64,000 bases of DNA. Source: Hofstenia miamia. Its lineage: Eukaryota > Xenacoelomorpha > Acoela. Of this stretch, positions 1 through 10,199 are shown one piece after another. Location: NCBI GenBank assembly GCA_004352715.1, contig SCFE01000004.1:2645908-2709907 (forward strand). Reading direction: 5' to 3'. Within the stretch, counting starts at the first letter, position 1; each line of letters opens with the position of its first letter. The notes under the pieces are model-generated. The model was not told where the DNA came from, ran no database searches, and worked only from the letters and a program-made list of their open reading frames with translations. The position numbers and the translations under genes were made by a program.

Positions 1-245
1 AAAGGAATTTCTTCTTAATATCGATTGGAAAGTTGATTGCGGGTGGGGCTATGCAATTGAATTTCTGCTTTAACTTAGCGACATTTGTAGGCGTCAAAGT
101 TGCGATGGGTGGAGACAGTGATATAGTATCAATTAATGGGAGAGACATCAAACTGACACATCGATCAATTACTTTTGATAGAGCGACGCGAGCGTTTTCA
201 CGCCTTCAGATAATAGCGCATCTATTAACTGTTATCACTTGAACA
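1..245. promoter_or_regulatory. GC-richer island, candidate conserved non-coding element
   Basis: The first 245 bases are less AT-rich than what follows. They contain a TCAAAG (TCF/LEF-like) motif near 94-99, GATA-type motifs near 210 and 233, and a GTTTTCACGCC string near 194 that recurs at about 40213. The 69-codon frame across it has no recognisable protein signature. Regulatory status is inferred only from composition and motifs. Confidence 0.2.
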
Positions 246-1079
246 CTTCTTTTCAGCGCTCTCCCCACTTCTAATGGAATAATATTCGCCTTATCGAGAA
301 TCAATAACCTTAATTGACAAAAATACCCTCGAATTTTATTATTAATTCTTCCAGAGGCGTTAAACTGATTTTTTGTATTTTACGTTTTTTAATTAACTTT
401 TGAAAGTAAAAAGTTAAAGTTACGCGTTAGTAACTTTAAACCCCAATTATCTTAATTGCTTTATTCTTCTATTTGTTCTTACGTAAAACATCATCAATTG
501 CCTGATTTTCTCTCTGAAGTTCAAATGACAGTTTGGAAATTAAATTTCGCTACTTGAGTTTAGTAATGTTTATTAAAAAGCATTAATTAAAACTAATAAG
601 TTACACATTGTTAACTTTGCGTTAATCTCGCAAAATTGAGCATTACATAAAACATGCACACATACATATGTATTTCTTATCACGCAGTTTTATATTTTTG
701 TAACTAAATATAATAGTCCAATAATTATCTATGATGCTTGATTGACATTGAAAATTCCCGCAATTATCAGTCAATATATTAATTCCACATTTGTACAATA
801 GCAATCTTTAAATGTCTCCCGCTTTTTACTGAGTTCAAAACCTCGAAAAATTCACAATTTTAATAATAATAATAATACTAATGATAAAAAGACAGTCAAA
901 TCAAATTTATTTCTGTATAGAACAAATACAAAACTAGAAACTACCAGCTACATGTATTCAAAAACTTATATATATATATATAATATAAATATATGTGAGT
1001 GTATATGCGTCGTTTTCTAGAGCTATACAAAATTTTCGAATGAGTGCAGTCTGTTATTATCGCGAAGTATGCATTGGCT
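246..1079. other. AT-rich non-coding DNA
   Basis: No coding frame, RNA gene or transposon is recognised. It contains a short (AAT)n near 862-875 and a short (TA)n at 967-982. Confidence 0.6.
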
Positions 1080-1154
1080 ACTAATAATAATTATTATTAT
1101 AAAAATATTGTATTGAATAAATGAGAAGATATAGATGATATACATAATAGTGCC

Positions 1155-1352
1155 AAAATAGAAAGATTATGTGAAGAAGTTTAGGGCTTTGCCAAAGTAA
1201 TAGAGAAAGTTGATGTAGCCCAAGTAGCTCTAGGAGAAGTAAACAAGAAGTATACGAGATACTGGAAGAGTAAGCATTACCAAAATGGAGAGGTAGTACT
1301 GTTAGGAACGACTAGATTCCTGAGGAAAGCTCTCTGACACCTTGGAAACTGA
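1155..1352 (+). mobile_element. Degraded R2-type LINE C-terminal fragment, copy A
   Basis: The plus strand carries a decayed version of the sequence that is open at 28735-29148 (minus). The stretch TTCCTGAGGAAAGCTCTC near 1316-1333 matches the other copy's region coding LLGTARVLRKAL almost base for base. Upstream blocks corresponding to IERLW, VVVGALG and SKKHKRYLEEL are still readable, but in shifted frames with stops. It lies just 3' of a short (AAT)n/(ATT)n patch at 1081-1100 and is followed by AAT-rich sequence at about 1363-1380. It is clearly older than the other two copies. Confidence 0.7.
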
Positions 1353-3886
1353 TGAGTTAGAAAAAATAAATTATAATAATTGGTCTTCAATTGCAAATCA
1401 ATGTGCGATACGAAAATAATGGAAAGACTACTATAGTCTACAAGTTTTACTAGAAACTATCAACGTTTGTAAAGTACAAGCGTAGAAAAAACAATTATTC
1501 AAAATTTGATAACTACATTTCAAAACATTTTTTAAGACCTCCGGCTTTTAGAAAAAAAGCAATCCACAGTATTTACCAAAAGGAAAATATTATATCTTTG
1601 AATTTCCAAGAAATAACTACGTTGGATTACTCTACAACTTTGGTGAAAAAAAACTTGAAAAAACTTGGGATGACTTCACTAATCTAAGGACCTTGTTTCT
1701 GACACCGCTATTGCTTCAAAAGATCTTAAAAATAGGCCTAAGTATGATTGGATTTGTAGTCGTACTTGATATTCCTCAGAATTCCGGATTAACATCTTCA
1801 TTTTTGAAGACGTGGTACATTAACTTTGTTCTATTTTTTTGACATTTAGCAAATATATTAAATTTAAAAGATTCAACGAAATTTTAAATTTGAATAATAT
1901 GATTTCTTTATTAAGTCACTTAATCTAAAAAACAAGAAAAAATAGTATAACCCAGTATTAAAATTTTTTCCAATTATTTTAAAATTATTCATAAACTAAG
2001 AAATAAGGACCTTCTAGATATGAGAAAAATTAATTCATTGGTTATGAAGATTCTAGACGACATGTTTCAAATAAAAATATTTCAATGTATGAAAATGATC
2101 AATTTGTATATGCAATTTTCAGATTCTGTTCAACCAAAATTTGAAATTTTTCTCAGAATACAATTTCAGTAACATGTTATTTAATCCTTTGAGGTTTGGT
2201 GATACATGTATGTACCACCTAAACAAATCTGTTTTTCTTGACTGCTATAGTTCACAGCATATTTGTATTTTACATGATAAAACTTAGGATAATGGCAAGT
2301 TAATATATTTATAATGTTTCAGCCAAATTGCTAATTGCTCCTCAAACTTTTTGATTTTTTATATTGAGTATGATATTCCTGTTTGATCAATCTGATTTCG
2401 AAAATAATATAATTAAGCGAATCATGTGGTTAAAGAGTGTTTGTCAAACTATATGTTTGAATAATATTGGCTTGTATACTACTTTCTTGCCATTCATTTT
2501 TTTTGGCAATCATTTATGTACTCCCTTAGGGGCTTCAGGTACATTTATGTATCATCTTAGTGTAGCATCACAGATGCGCTTTAAAATTCAATTTTGCTGA
2601 TAGGGCACTTGTTACCATCTGCTTAATGCAAATCATTAGTGTTTACAACTTAAGCAGCTTCAGCTTCATTATGGTCCTCAGAGGGTTAGGGCTGGTATAA
2701 TACAAGAGTGCGCTAATGATCAACAATGGTGGAATCACTAAAAGACCACATGAAGGAAATATTTGAACTACTTAGAGATGAAACCGTATAGTATGAATAA
2801 TATGCTAAGCTTTGCATAATTTTGTAGACAGTTTATAATTTGGACGTTCTGAAGCTTACATCAAGGAGCAATCATAGAAAACTAAATGGTTGACTATGGG
2901 TGCAATCGATAAGTCACATCAATATAAATTTTTTTAGGTAAATATACATTAGTGATGCATTCCAATTGTAAATTCTTCCTTGTAGAGTGATATTGTACTA
3001 GATCAGCATAAGTCTGATGTCACGCTAATGTTATGTGTAAAAAAATCATCTATGGAAGTATAATTCTTTAGGTTTAGGCTTTAGACAACTACCCAATGCA
3101 ACAATCTTGACCAAAAATGAATTTTAAGGCTAGCTGGTCGGCATAATCCGTCTTCTTTCAATTGACTACTAGCAGTGTCATTTAATTGCATACAAATCTA
3201 AATGTCAGACATTTGATTTAACATGGATTATAATTCAATGCCAATTTCGCTTTTAAAACCATTAACTTCGTAATCGCTTAAGTTAATATTCCATAAGGTT
3301 TTCTGAATTTATAGTTTACTTGCGTAGCATTTGATTAACCTGAATGTGTTAAAGAGTGTTTATACGTTGATAACAGTGTACGTTCTCTCAATACTACGGT
3401 GTCACTCGTCAGAAGAAATTTACGAGCGCGTGTTTTGATTTATGACATATTATCCATTTAAGTATAGTGGAATGCGTTTCTAGCGAACCATTTCCACTTC
3501 AAAGTTGTATGCGCTCGGCGGGTAATTTTTCTGGACAGGACAGAAGCTTTTGAAATTTGAGTGAAAAACTACGAAAAATGTATTTATAATATAAAACATT
3601 TGGTTTATTTGCAACAGACAATGGTGTATAGATTAATTATGATGAAGTAATAACCTAAAAAGCAGACGAATGGCCATGTGAATTCTACTAACTAGAGTGC
3701 TGATCAGAGAAGAAGAAAGCGAATATGAATTCGTGACAAATTAATGTAGGACTGATAATCACATAACTATTTTTATCCAATTAGCAAATTTGTAATTTCA
3801 TGGCACTGCTATGCTGCAATTTTCCAACCGTTGATAAAACAACCGTATGCCTTGCTATGCCTTTGGACTTCTAAGAAATCAATATG

Positions 3887-3889
<3 letters not shown>

Positions 3890-3933
<44 letters not shown>
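3890..3933. repeat. (TA)n microsatellite, 44 bp
   Basis: Uninterrupted alternating TA. Confidence 0.95.
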
Positions 3934-3936
<3 letters not shown>

Positions 3937-5492
3937 ATAAAAAGTGCTTTAAAAAGGAGAATCGATTTCAGTAAATTACTTCAGTGGGTTATTCATTAAA
4001 ATAAATAGAAGTTATGCCTGATACTCACTTTGTGCTCTTAACTACATTTCTTCCTTATATCAGTTTTTACAGACAAACAGAGTTGTGACCGGGCAGTGAT
4101 TTCAAGCTCATTGAAATTGGAAAAATTCAGACTCGAGCCCTGCAGGCACGTGATATCCAAAACCATTATAGGATTTTCTCGTAAAAAAATTAAATATATA
4201 CTAAAATGAAAACAATTTTGCATCAACTGGACTTTTTAACAATTCAAAAGTTCAATTGAAAAAAAATATTTGATACAATATAATTTTAATGTAAGAGAAA
4301 GAAAGTATATCCATTAATAGAATTTTGACAAATTTTACGCCGGTTTTGCAGAAATGATTAGTTTTAGGGCAGAAGGCCGGCTCGGTTACAATTCTGCTGG
4401 CAAGGTGACAAAATTTGACAAACAGAATTAGAAATAAAATGTATGGGACAGCCATTTTTTCAAGGGATAACTTGTTCCGTAAGAAGCCTGATTGGACTCC
4501 TATTTGAAACAGGTAATGAACGGAAGTGTCAATTTTGCAGAATAAGTGGACAGATTAAAAATTCCGATTTGGGGAGTAATGATGTGCATAGTTTTATACT
4601 AGAAAACCAACAATTGAGTGAAATTATTATCTAAAATATCTTTAATTAAACTTAATTAAATTAACTAATGGTTGTGTTAAATTCATATATTCGTATATCA
4701 TAAAAATTACAATCAAACTACTGCAGTACTATGAAGCATCCATTTTGGAACAATTTTAATTATTACATCAAAGCGATTACTTAGCCAAATGCTATTCTTA
4801 CCTAGTTGCCCCTATAATATAGAATGGAAATCTAATTTCTATAATTTGCCATATGGCTTTCCCTTTCAACACTGCCGTCTTGCCTAGTTTTCGTTTTGTT
4901 CACATGTAACAGAAAGCAAAGTAAACAATAACCTGCCCGGATTTACAAAAATTATTGTATATATTACAAATGCTTAGAAAAATATTGGTAACATCAAATG
5001 TCATTCAAAAATACATTTTATTACTTCTTAAAGGCTAATTTTTGTATCAGAAATTTTAATTGCATTACGGTTCTACAACAATGCTCTACATAAGTATATA
5101 ACAAAAAAAGTTGTTGAGAAATTTGGTGCTAATGCATTGTATTCATAAAACTTGCATATCAAAATGTACTCTAAGAGATGCTTCTGCAAAATCTGGAAGA
5201 ACATATTTGTGAAATGCTAAGTAATTTCACAGATTTGATGCCATAAATGACATCGTTGTTAAAATTTGATTAGCAAAAAACTTATTAAAACATAATCTGA
5301 TAAATTTTATAAGGTTTTACAACCTTAAATTAAAAAACTTATATCAACCTAAAAAGTGCAAATTTGCATGTCTGTCTTTTGCAAGGTTTAATGCCTGGTT
5401 TGAATTCGCTTATATTTAATCTAATATTTATTAAAATAAACTTTTTGTGCTGCAATAATAACAATCACACATATAATTATTTGTATATACAC

Positions 5493-5523
<31 letters not shown>

Positions 5524-7203
5524 TCAAGAACATACAAGACTGTAAAATACAAAAGTGAAGATTAGAAGTATTTTAGAAATCCTACCAGCAAGTATATTTA
5601 AATTAAAATGTTCAATAATAGGGCCTTAAGATTTTTAAAGTAAGTAAAAATAGATTTTGCTTTGTTCATCTACTTTAATGCGAAAAGTTATTTTCCCAAT
5701 ATAAAAAATGAAATTCAAGTAGGCACATTGAAGACATTGTCAATATTCTTTGTTCCATTTTTGTATTTATATATTAGGCAATGCATATACATAGTTAAAA
5801 TGTTCACTCTATTTCTACATAGAGCATTTATTGTATAATATACAAAATCCCAAAACATACATAAGTACATTCGGAGAATTTGAATAAAAATACATATAAA
5901 ACGTTCGAACAGCGGACTAGAGTCAAAAGTTTATTCTAGAAGAACTGACGAATTTAAGGAAACGACTTAAGAATAAACAGAAAAAAATGAAATATAGAAA
6001 TTTTTACATTAAGCCATAACGTCATGAAGTATAATTTTAGTGTCAATTACGAAAAACAAATTTTAACGCCTTGTAAAAGTTGAGAAAAGTGTCTCCCGAC
6101 AATAACAATAATAATTAATTTTTTAATGGGCTGTAGTACACAACTCTTTTATTTTTCGCATAATTTAAAAACGGGGAGGAAAGCATTTGACACATTTAAA
6201 ATTGATTGCGCTTTTATGATTCTAAAGCATCGGCTGCTTCCATTTGTATTGATTGATACGTCGCAATTAACTTGAATAGAGCATCTTGTAGCATCAAACA
6301 TGCTGCATCAATTTAAATCTTAATGATTTTATCTGGAATGTTCAAGTAGAATTTCTAAATCTTTAACATATTACCTAACATCTCACGTTTAAATTCTCAC
6401 ATATGAGCATTCCAAAGCTTTCTGATTAGCGAAAAGTTCCAGAAATGGGCGAAAATTGCATACCAATATAGAGGAAATTATATTAGCGATTTAATACGTC
6501 TTTACAAATATTTATAATTAGTTTTTCATTTCATTATCTCTCGCTGCCAATGAAATTTATTAGAAAGGTTTGTCGCCATCAAGCGTTTAAAATTAAATAT
6601 TGCAATTCCACTTGGTTAAAGAAAAAACGGGAAATTATTAGGAAACAAAGAATCATAATTTTATAATAAAATAGGCAAGTTAGGATAAAATGCGGTCAGT
6701 TCACCGATATTACCTAGTCTACCCAATAGGCGGTGGCAAAATCAAATAAATTTTGATCCCTTTTGTTTTCTAAAATCGGGGTCAATAAATAAAATAATGT
6801 CGCGAGTTATTAAAATTCAATTGAATTCTGTACCAAACAAGTTTCGTTCTGGTTTAATAAAATTTTGCTTTCCTAATTCAATGTAAAATTGACAAGTCTC
6901 TATCGAAATGTTTGTTGTTATAACGAAAATCTGAGAGGAAGCTTTACAAAACCTCGTTAATGCAAAAAATTAAAAATATTTTTTGAAGAAAATACAATAA
7001 TGACATAGAATTGAATAAAACATTTCATAAAAACAATATGAACACGGACCTTAATTTTAAAAAATTCTGATTGGTTATTTAATTTTTGTGATATTTTCTA
7101 TATTTAAAATATTTTTTAAAGATTTCAGCAAAATTACAGTAATGTTAGATTATTTAAAAAATATTTTAAGTTTGTATTTGAGATGCAAAGCTAATTTGAA
7201 TAT

Positions 7204-7208
<5 letters not shown>

Positions 7209-7248
<40 letters not shown>
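7209..7248. repeat. (TA)n microsatellite, 40 bp
   Basis: Uninterrupted alternating TA. In translation it produces the false (YI)n runs seen in short reading frames here. Confidence 0.95.
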
Positions 7249-7250
<2 letters not shown>

Positions 7251-7544
7251 ACATGCAAATGAAAAACTTTTGTCTAAAATTAGCAAATATCATCAGAAGA
7301 TTAAACAAGTATACTTTACTAAAATCTGAGAGTACGCGCTAACCAAATAATCAAAGATCAGGAGAATCACAAGCAAATGAAATGCAAATATTCTATATTT
7401 GCCAGCTAATACACTTGTTTGCGATTGTATTACGTTACAGGCGGTGTCATTTATGATGAAACAACGTCTAATTTATTTTGGCATTGAAGCTCTATAAACA
7501 TAAATTTCTGACTTAAAATTATGAATTAATAGTAAATCCCTTAA

Positions 7545-7757
7545 CACTAGAAAGTCTAAGGATTCTATATCTTAAATTCATGCAGTTGTCAGAATTGCCG
7601 CATTCAAGTAAAACTAATGAAAACCAAGCAAATGAAAGAAAAGTGTCAGAAGAACAAAATAAGCTGTTTTTCTATTTAAATTCTCATTACATGAGGCATT
7701 ACAAATGCATTTAAGATGTGCAAAGTGGTCAAATTTGACCGCTTAGACTTTCTAGTG
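7545..7757. mobile_element. piggyBac-type MITE, 213 bp, TTAA-flanked
   Basis: Inverted termini CACTAGAAAGTCTAAG (7545-7560) and its complement (7742-7757) match over 16 bp, and both sides are flanked by TTAA (7541-7544 and 7758-7761). TTAA target duplications with a C(A/C)CTAGAAAG-like end are the hallmark of piggyBac elements. The interior has no transposase frame, so the element is non-autonomous. A relative lies at 52240-52440. Confidence 0.85.
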
Positions 7758-8004
7758 TTAAATTTCGATTTTTTTGGAATATTGTTTACAAAAAATTCCT
7801 TAGAATGAAAAAATGCAAGAATGTCATTTTACAATAATATGAATATTAATTTAAAGTTCAGACATCTGAAATGCATTTTGAAAAAGTAGTTATTAATATA
7901 GGGTAGGTAGGAAATTTATTGTATGTTATTGGATATTGTAAAGGTAAAAAAAGATTTGAATATATGAGAATAATGTACAAGATAAGACAGGTAATTCGAA
8001 TAAT

Positions 8005-8010
8005 TTTATT
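8005..8010 (-). terminator. Candidate poly(A) signal (AATAAA) of the NET gene
   Basis: Plus-strand TTTATT gives AATAAA on the minus strand about 335 bp downstream of the TAA stop at 8343. It is the first clear AATAAA I see on that strand after the stop. In such AT-rich DNA this hexamer is common, so confidence is low. Confidence 0.3.
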
Positions 8011-8342
8011 CAATGCAGAAGTATATTTTTAAAAACAAATGTAAACAAAAAACAACTAAAGCGGCTTAATGCACAGCACCAAAGCAACGGAAAACAATTG
8101 AATCAAATACAAATTGTCAGCACCAGAAAATTTTGGGATACCTGCTCCCAAAATGAGAAAGCTTTCGAGAATAAAGCAAAGTACCAGATGCCATAGTTGG
8201 AACTCCATCGGTGAAAATTTGTATAATTTTTTGAAATATAAAAAAGATTAACTTTGGCATCTAGTATGTGTTTTAGAAACAACTATACAAATAAAAATAA
8301 TTTACCCTGACTGAAATGTTCCAACTATAGAGTTTGCGCTTT

Positions 8343-9763
8343 TTAAGCACGCGGTACATCATAAAGCAAGTACGGATTAGGATATGGATAGTAAGCTCCG
8401 AGAGATGAGGCCATTGTAGGTAAGCCCGATTTGTAAGGGTGGTAGCGTGCTGACAAGGCTGAGGCCATGGACGCGAATGTGCTTTGTGTGGAAACTGCTG
8501 GTTTAGTTGTATTGGCGAATGTTGACAGTGCTGCCAACGGATGTGTCGTGCTCTGAGGAGATGTAGTGGGTTCCTGAGGCGAAAGTTTTTCAGTATGTTG
8601 TGTACGGATGTGGGACATAAGTTCGTCAACGTTTGAAAAGTGTTTACCACATGGAGAATTTGTATCTGGTGAAACCCAGTTACAGCTGACTTCTTTATTG
8701 GCCTCTGCTGTGTTAGACGAAGGTGCGAAGACTGCTAGTTTAGCTGCAGCAACTGCTGATGCGTTTATAGCTGCAGCTGCTGAAATTGGCAGTAGTGATT
8801 TGTGAAGTAGGTTTGATGTGAGAAGAGATTCTGGATTGTTTGCTGCAGCAGCTTGGAGACCAAAAAGCAATGGGAGGTTCGGATGATTAGAGCGGTTAGG
8901 CTCGCAATCTCTACATTGTGTACAGGATGATGTCGATGTGGGTACTGACGCTCCACTGCCAGCAAGTTTGACTGCGTTCTGACAGTTGGTGCAGAAGGGT
9001 TCTCTGCAAATTGGCACTAAAACTGATCCACCTTGAGCCGTTTTAACTGGTAAATATCCGACATAGGGAAGCATAGATTTGTGATGAGCAGCTCTAACAG
9101 GATGACCACCGGGTAAAATGGAAGCATTTGCCGCTGCTTGTTGTGCAACCAATGCATTTAAGGTTGAAAGAGGCAGAAGATTGAATGGATGCTGTGTGGA
9201 ACGTGTGAAAAGTCTGCTATTTTCTGAATCTGAAGACGATACTGTTGTAGTAGCAACACTTGCTTGCAATTTGCTTAATTCGCTTTTTGCTTCTGTGAGT
9301 TTTTCAGTGAATCGAGATTTCATTTCTGCCATGGCATGAATGGGATCACGAACAGGGGAATGTGCTGGAGATGTGGATTCGAAATTGTGATGAGCTGAAT
9401 CTTTTCCAATGTTACTGCATGTGGCAGCAAGAAGAGCGAGAGGGCTTTTATGAGATTCAGTCTAAATTAAAATATTTAAAGAAGTAGTTACTAAGTTAAT
9501 ATTAAAATTTATAGATTTATCAAATAAATTGACTAAAAACATATTTATTAAACAATTAATTTAAAATGACCAAAAATCTAATTTAAAAAATTATACTATT
9601 AAAATAATAAAATGTAATAAAGCAATAAATTAATAAAAGGCTAAATATAAGAACAATAACTAACCGTTTCCATTTCTGGATCATTAGGGTTAAGAATTTC
9701 AATTTTGGATCTCGACGAAAGAAGAGTTGTCTTGTTGTTGGCTAATTCGTCTTTTAGCAACAT
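8343..9763 (-). CDS. noc/ZNF703-like: NET-family (Noc/Elbow/ZNF503-ZNF703) zinc-finger transcriptional regulator, two exons
   Basis: The coding sequence joins 9763-9665 (33 codons) to 9461-8343 (372 codons plus TAA), giving 405 aa. The ATG at 9763 is the first Met after an in-frame stop at 9799-9797 and has a purine at -3. Visible motifs, in order: SPLALLA at residues 39-45, followed by a TCSNIG stretch (the conserved NET box, SPLALLAQTCSQIG in vertebrates); a charged, probably coiled-coil stretch at about 77-101; CREPFC at 185-190, matching the family CRDPYC motif; Ala-rich segments at about 230-275; a C2H2 finger opening CNWV with C293, C304, H317 and H322; and a C-terminal RYHPY...YYPY tail like that of ZNF503/703. 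Known NET proteins are nuclear, mostly corepressor-type regulators of appendage, eye, tracheal and neural patterning. Cys spacing is X10 rather than the X8 I recall for the family. Length is shorter than vertebrate members. Family assignment is firm; the exact orthologue is not. Confidence 0.93.
9462..9664 (-). other. Intron of the NET-family gene (203 bp, phase 0)
   Basis: On the minus strand the donor reads ACG|GTTAGT (GT at 9664-9663) and the acceptor TTTAATTTAG|ACT (AG at 9463-9462). Joining the exons keeps the frame and places the junction five codons before the conserved SPLALLA motif. The intron is AT-rich with stops in all frames. No transcript evidence is available here. Confidence 0.85.
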
Positions 9764-10100
9764 GGCTGAATGTATAAGTTTATGTGACGTTACAAGTTAG
9801 TTGATAGTGGACGTTGTAGGAAGGCGTGCTCACTGGAGAAGATCTAGAGACGGTTTGAGGCTGCGCAGTCGGGAGATGAAAGCTACGACCGCCTGCCCAT
9901 CGAAAGCTTCAAAGCCGTCCCGACGTCACGGCAGCTCGCACGCCCATTGGTCGTTCAACGGCTTCAAAGTCCGCACCGGTCGGCAATAAACGTGCCTCAA
10001 AGTGAGCGGCGACCGCGCCCATTGGCTGACAGGTGCACAGCACGCCTTTTCAACCAATAGCATTGCGCAAATAGCTGTCTTTTGCATATCTAGCTGGGCT
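9764..10100 (-). promoter_or_regulatory. CpG-/CCAAT-rich, TATA-less promoter region of the NET gene
   Basis: This stretch is much more GC- and CpG-rich than its surroundings and lies directly upstream of the ATG. Read on the minus strand it holds two CCAATGGGCG motifs (9941-9950 and 10016-10025), combining a CCAAT box with a GC-box-like core. A third CCAAT on the plus strand is at 10054-10058. A CRE-like TGACGTCG is at 9921-9928. Two exact CTTTGAAGC motifs (9906-9914, 9961-9969) and a CTTTGAGG (9995-10002) resemble TCF/LEF sites. A POU-like TATGCAAA is at 10081-10088. No TATA box is placed convincingly. The function of each motif is inference from consensus matches. Confidence 0.6.
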
Positions 10101-10199
10101 TCTAGTTAAGTGTTGCAATCAATTCCTGTCCAGACTGCCAATCAAGCGCGGCAATTGTCTTCATAGGGCTTTATGGTGTTAAGTCAATAAAGTGTCGTT

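Larger units (their letters stand above)
1371..7540. other. 6-kb AT-rich stretch without a recognisable gene
   Basis: Frames of 60-85 codons occur but show no family signature, and several are built from (TA)n. A somewhat GC-richer patch is at about 3380-3560. (TA)n arrays lie at 3890-3933, 5499-5524 and 7209-7248. Nothing else can be supported. Confidence 0.6.

Noticed and set aside
8273-9339. Other-frame readings over the NET gene (for example 8608-8805, 8765-8965 and 9118-9339)
   Set aside because: Shadows of the conserved NET frame; only that frame carries family motifs and joins to exon 1.
9801-9989. 62-codon plus-strand frame in the promoter
   Set aside because: Arg-rich chance frame in CpG-rich DNA; the region is better explained as the NET promoter.
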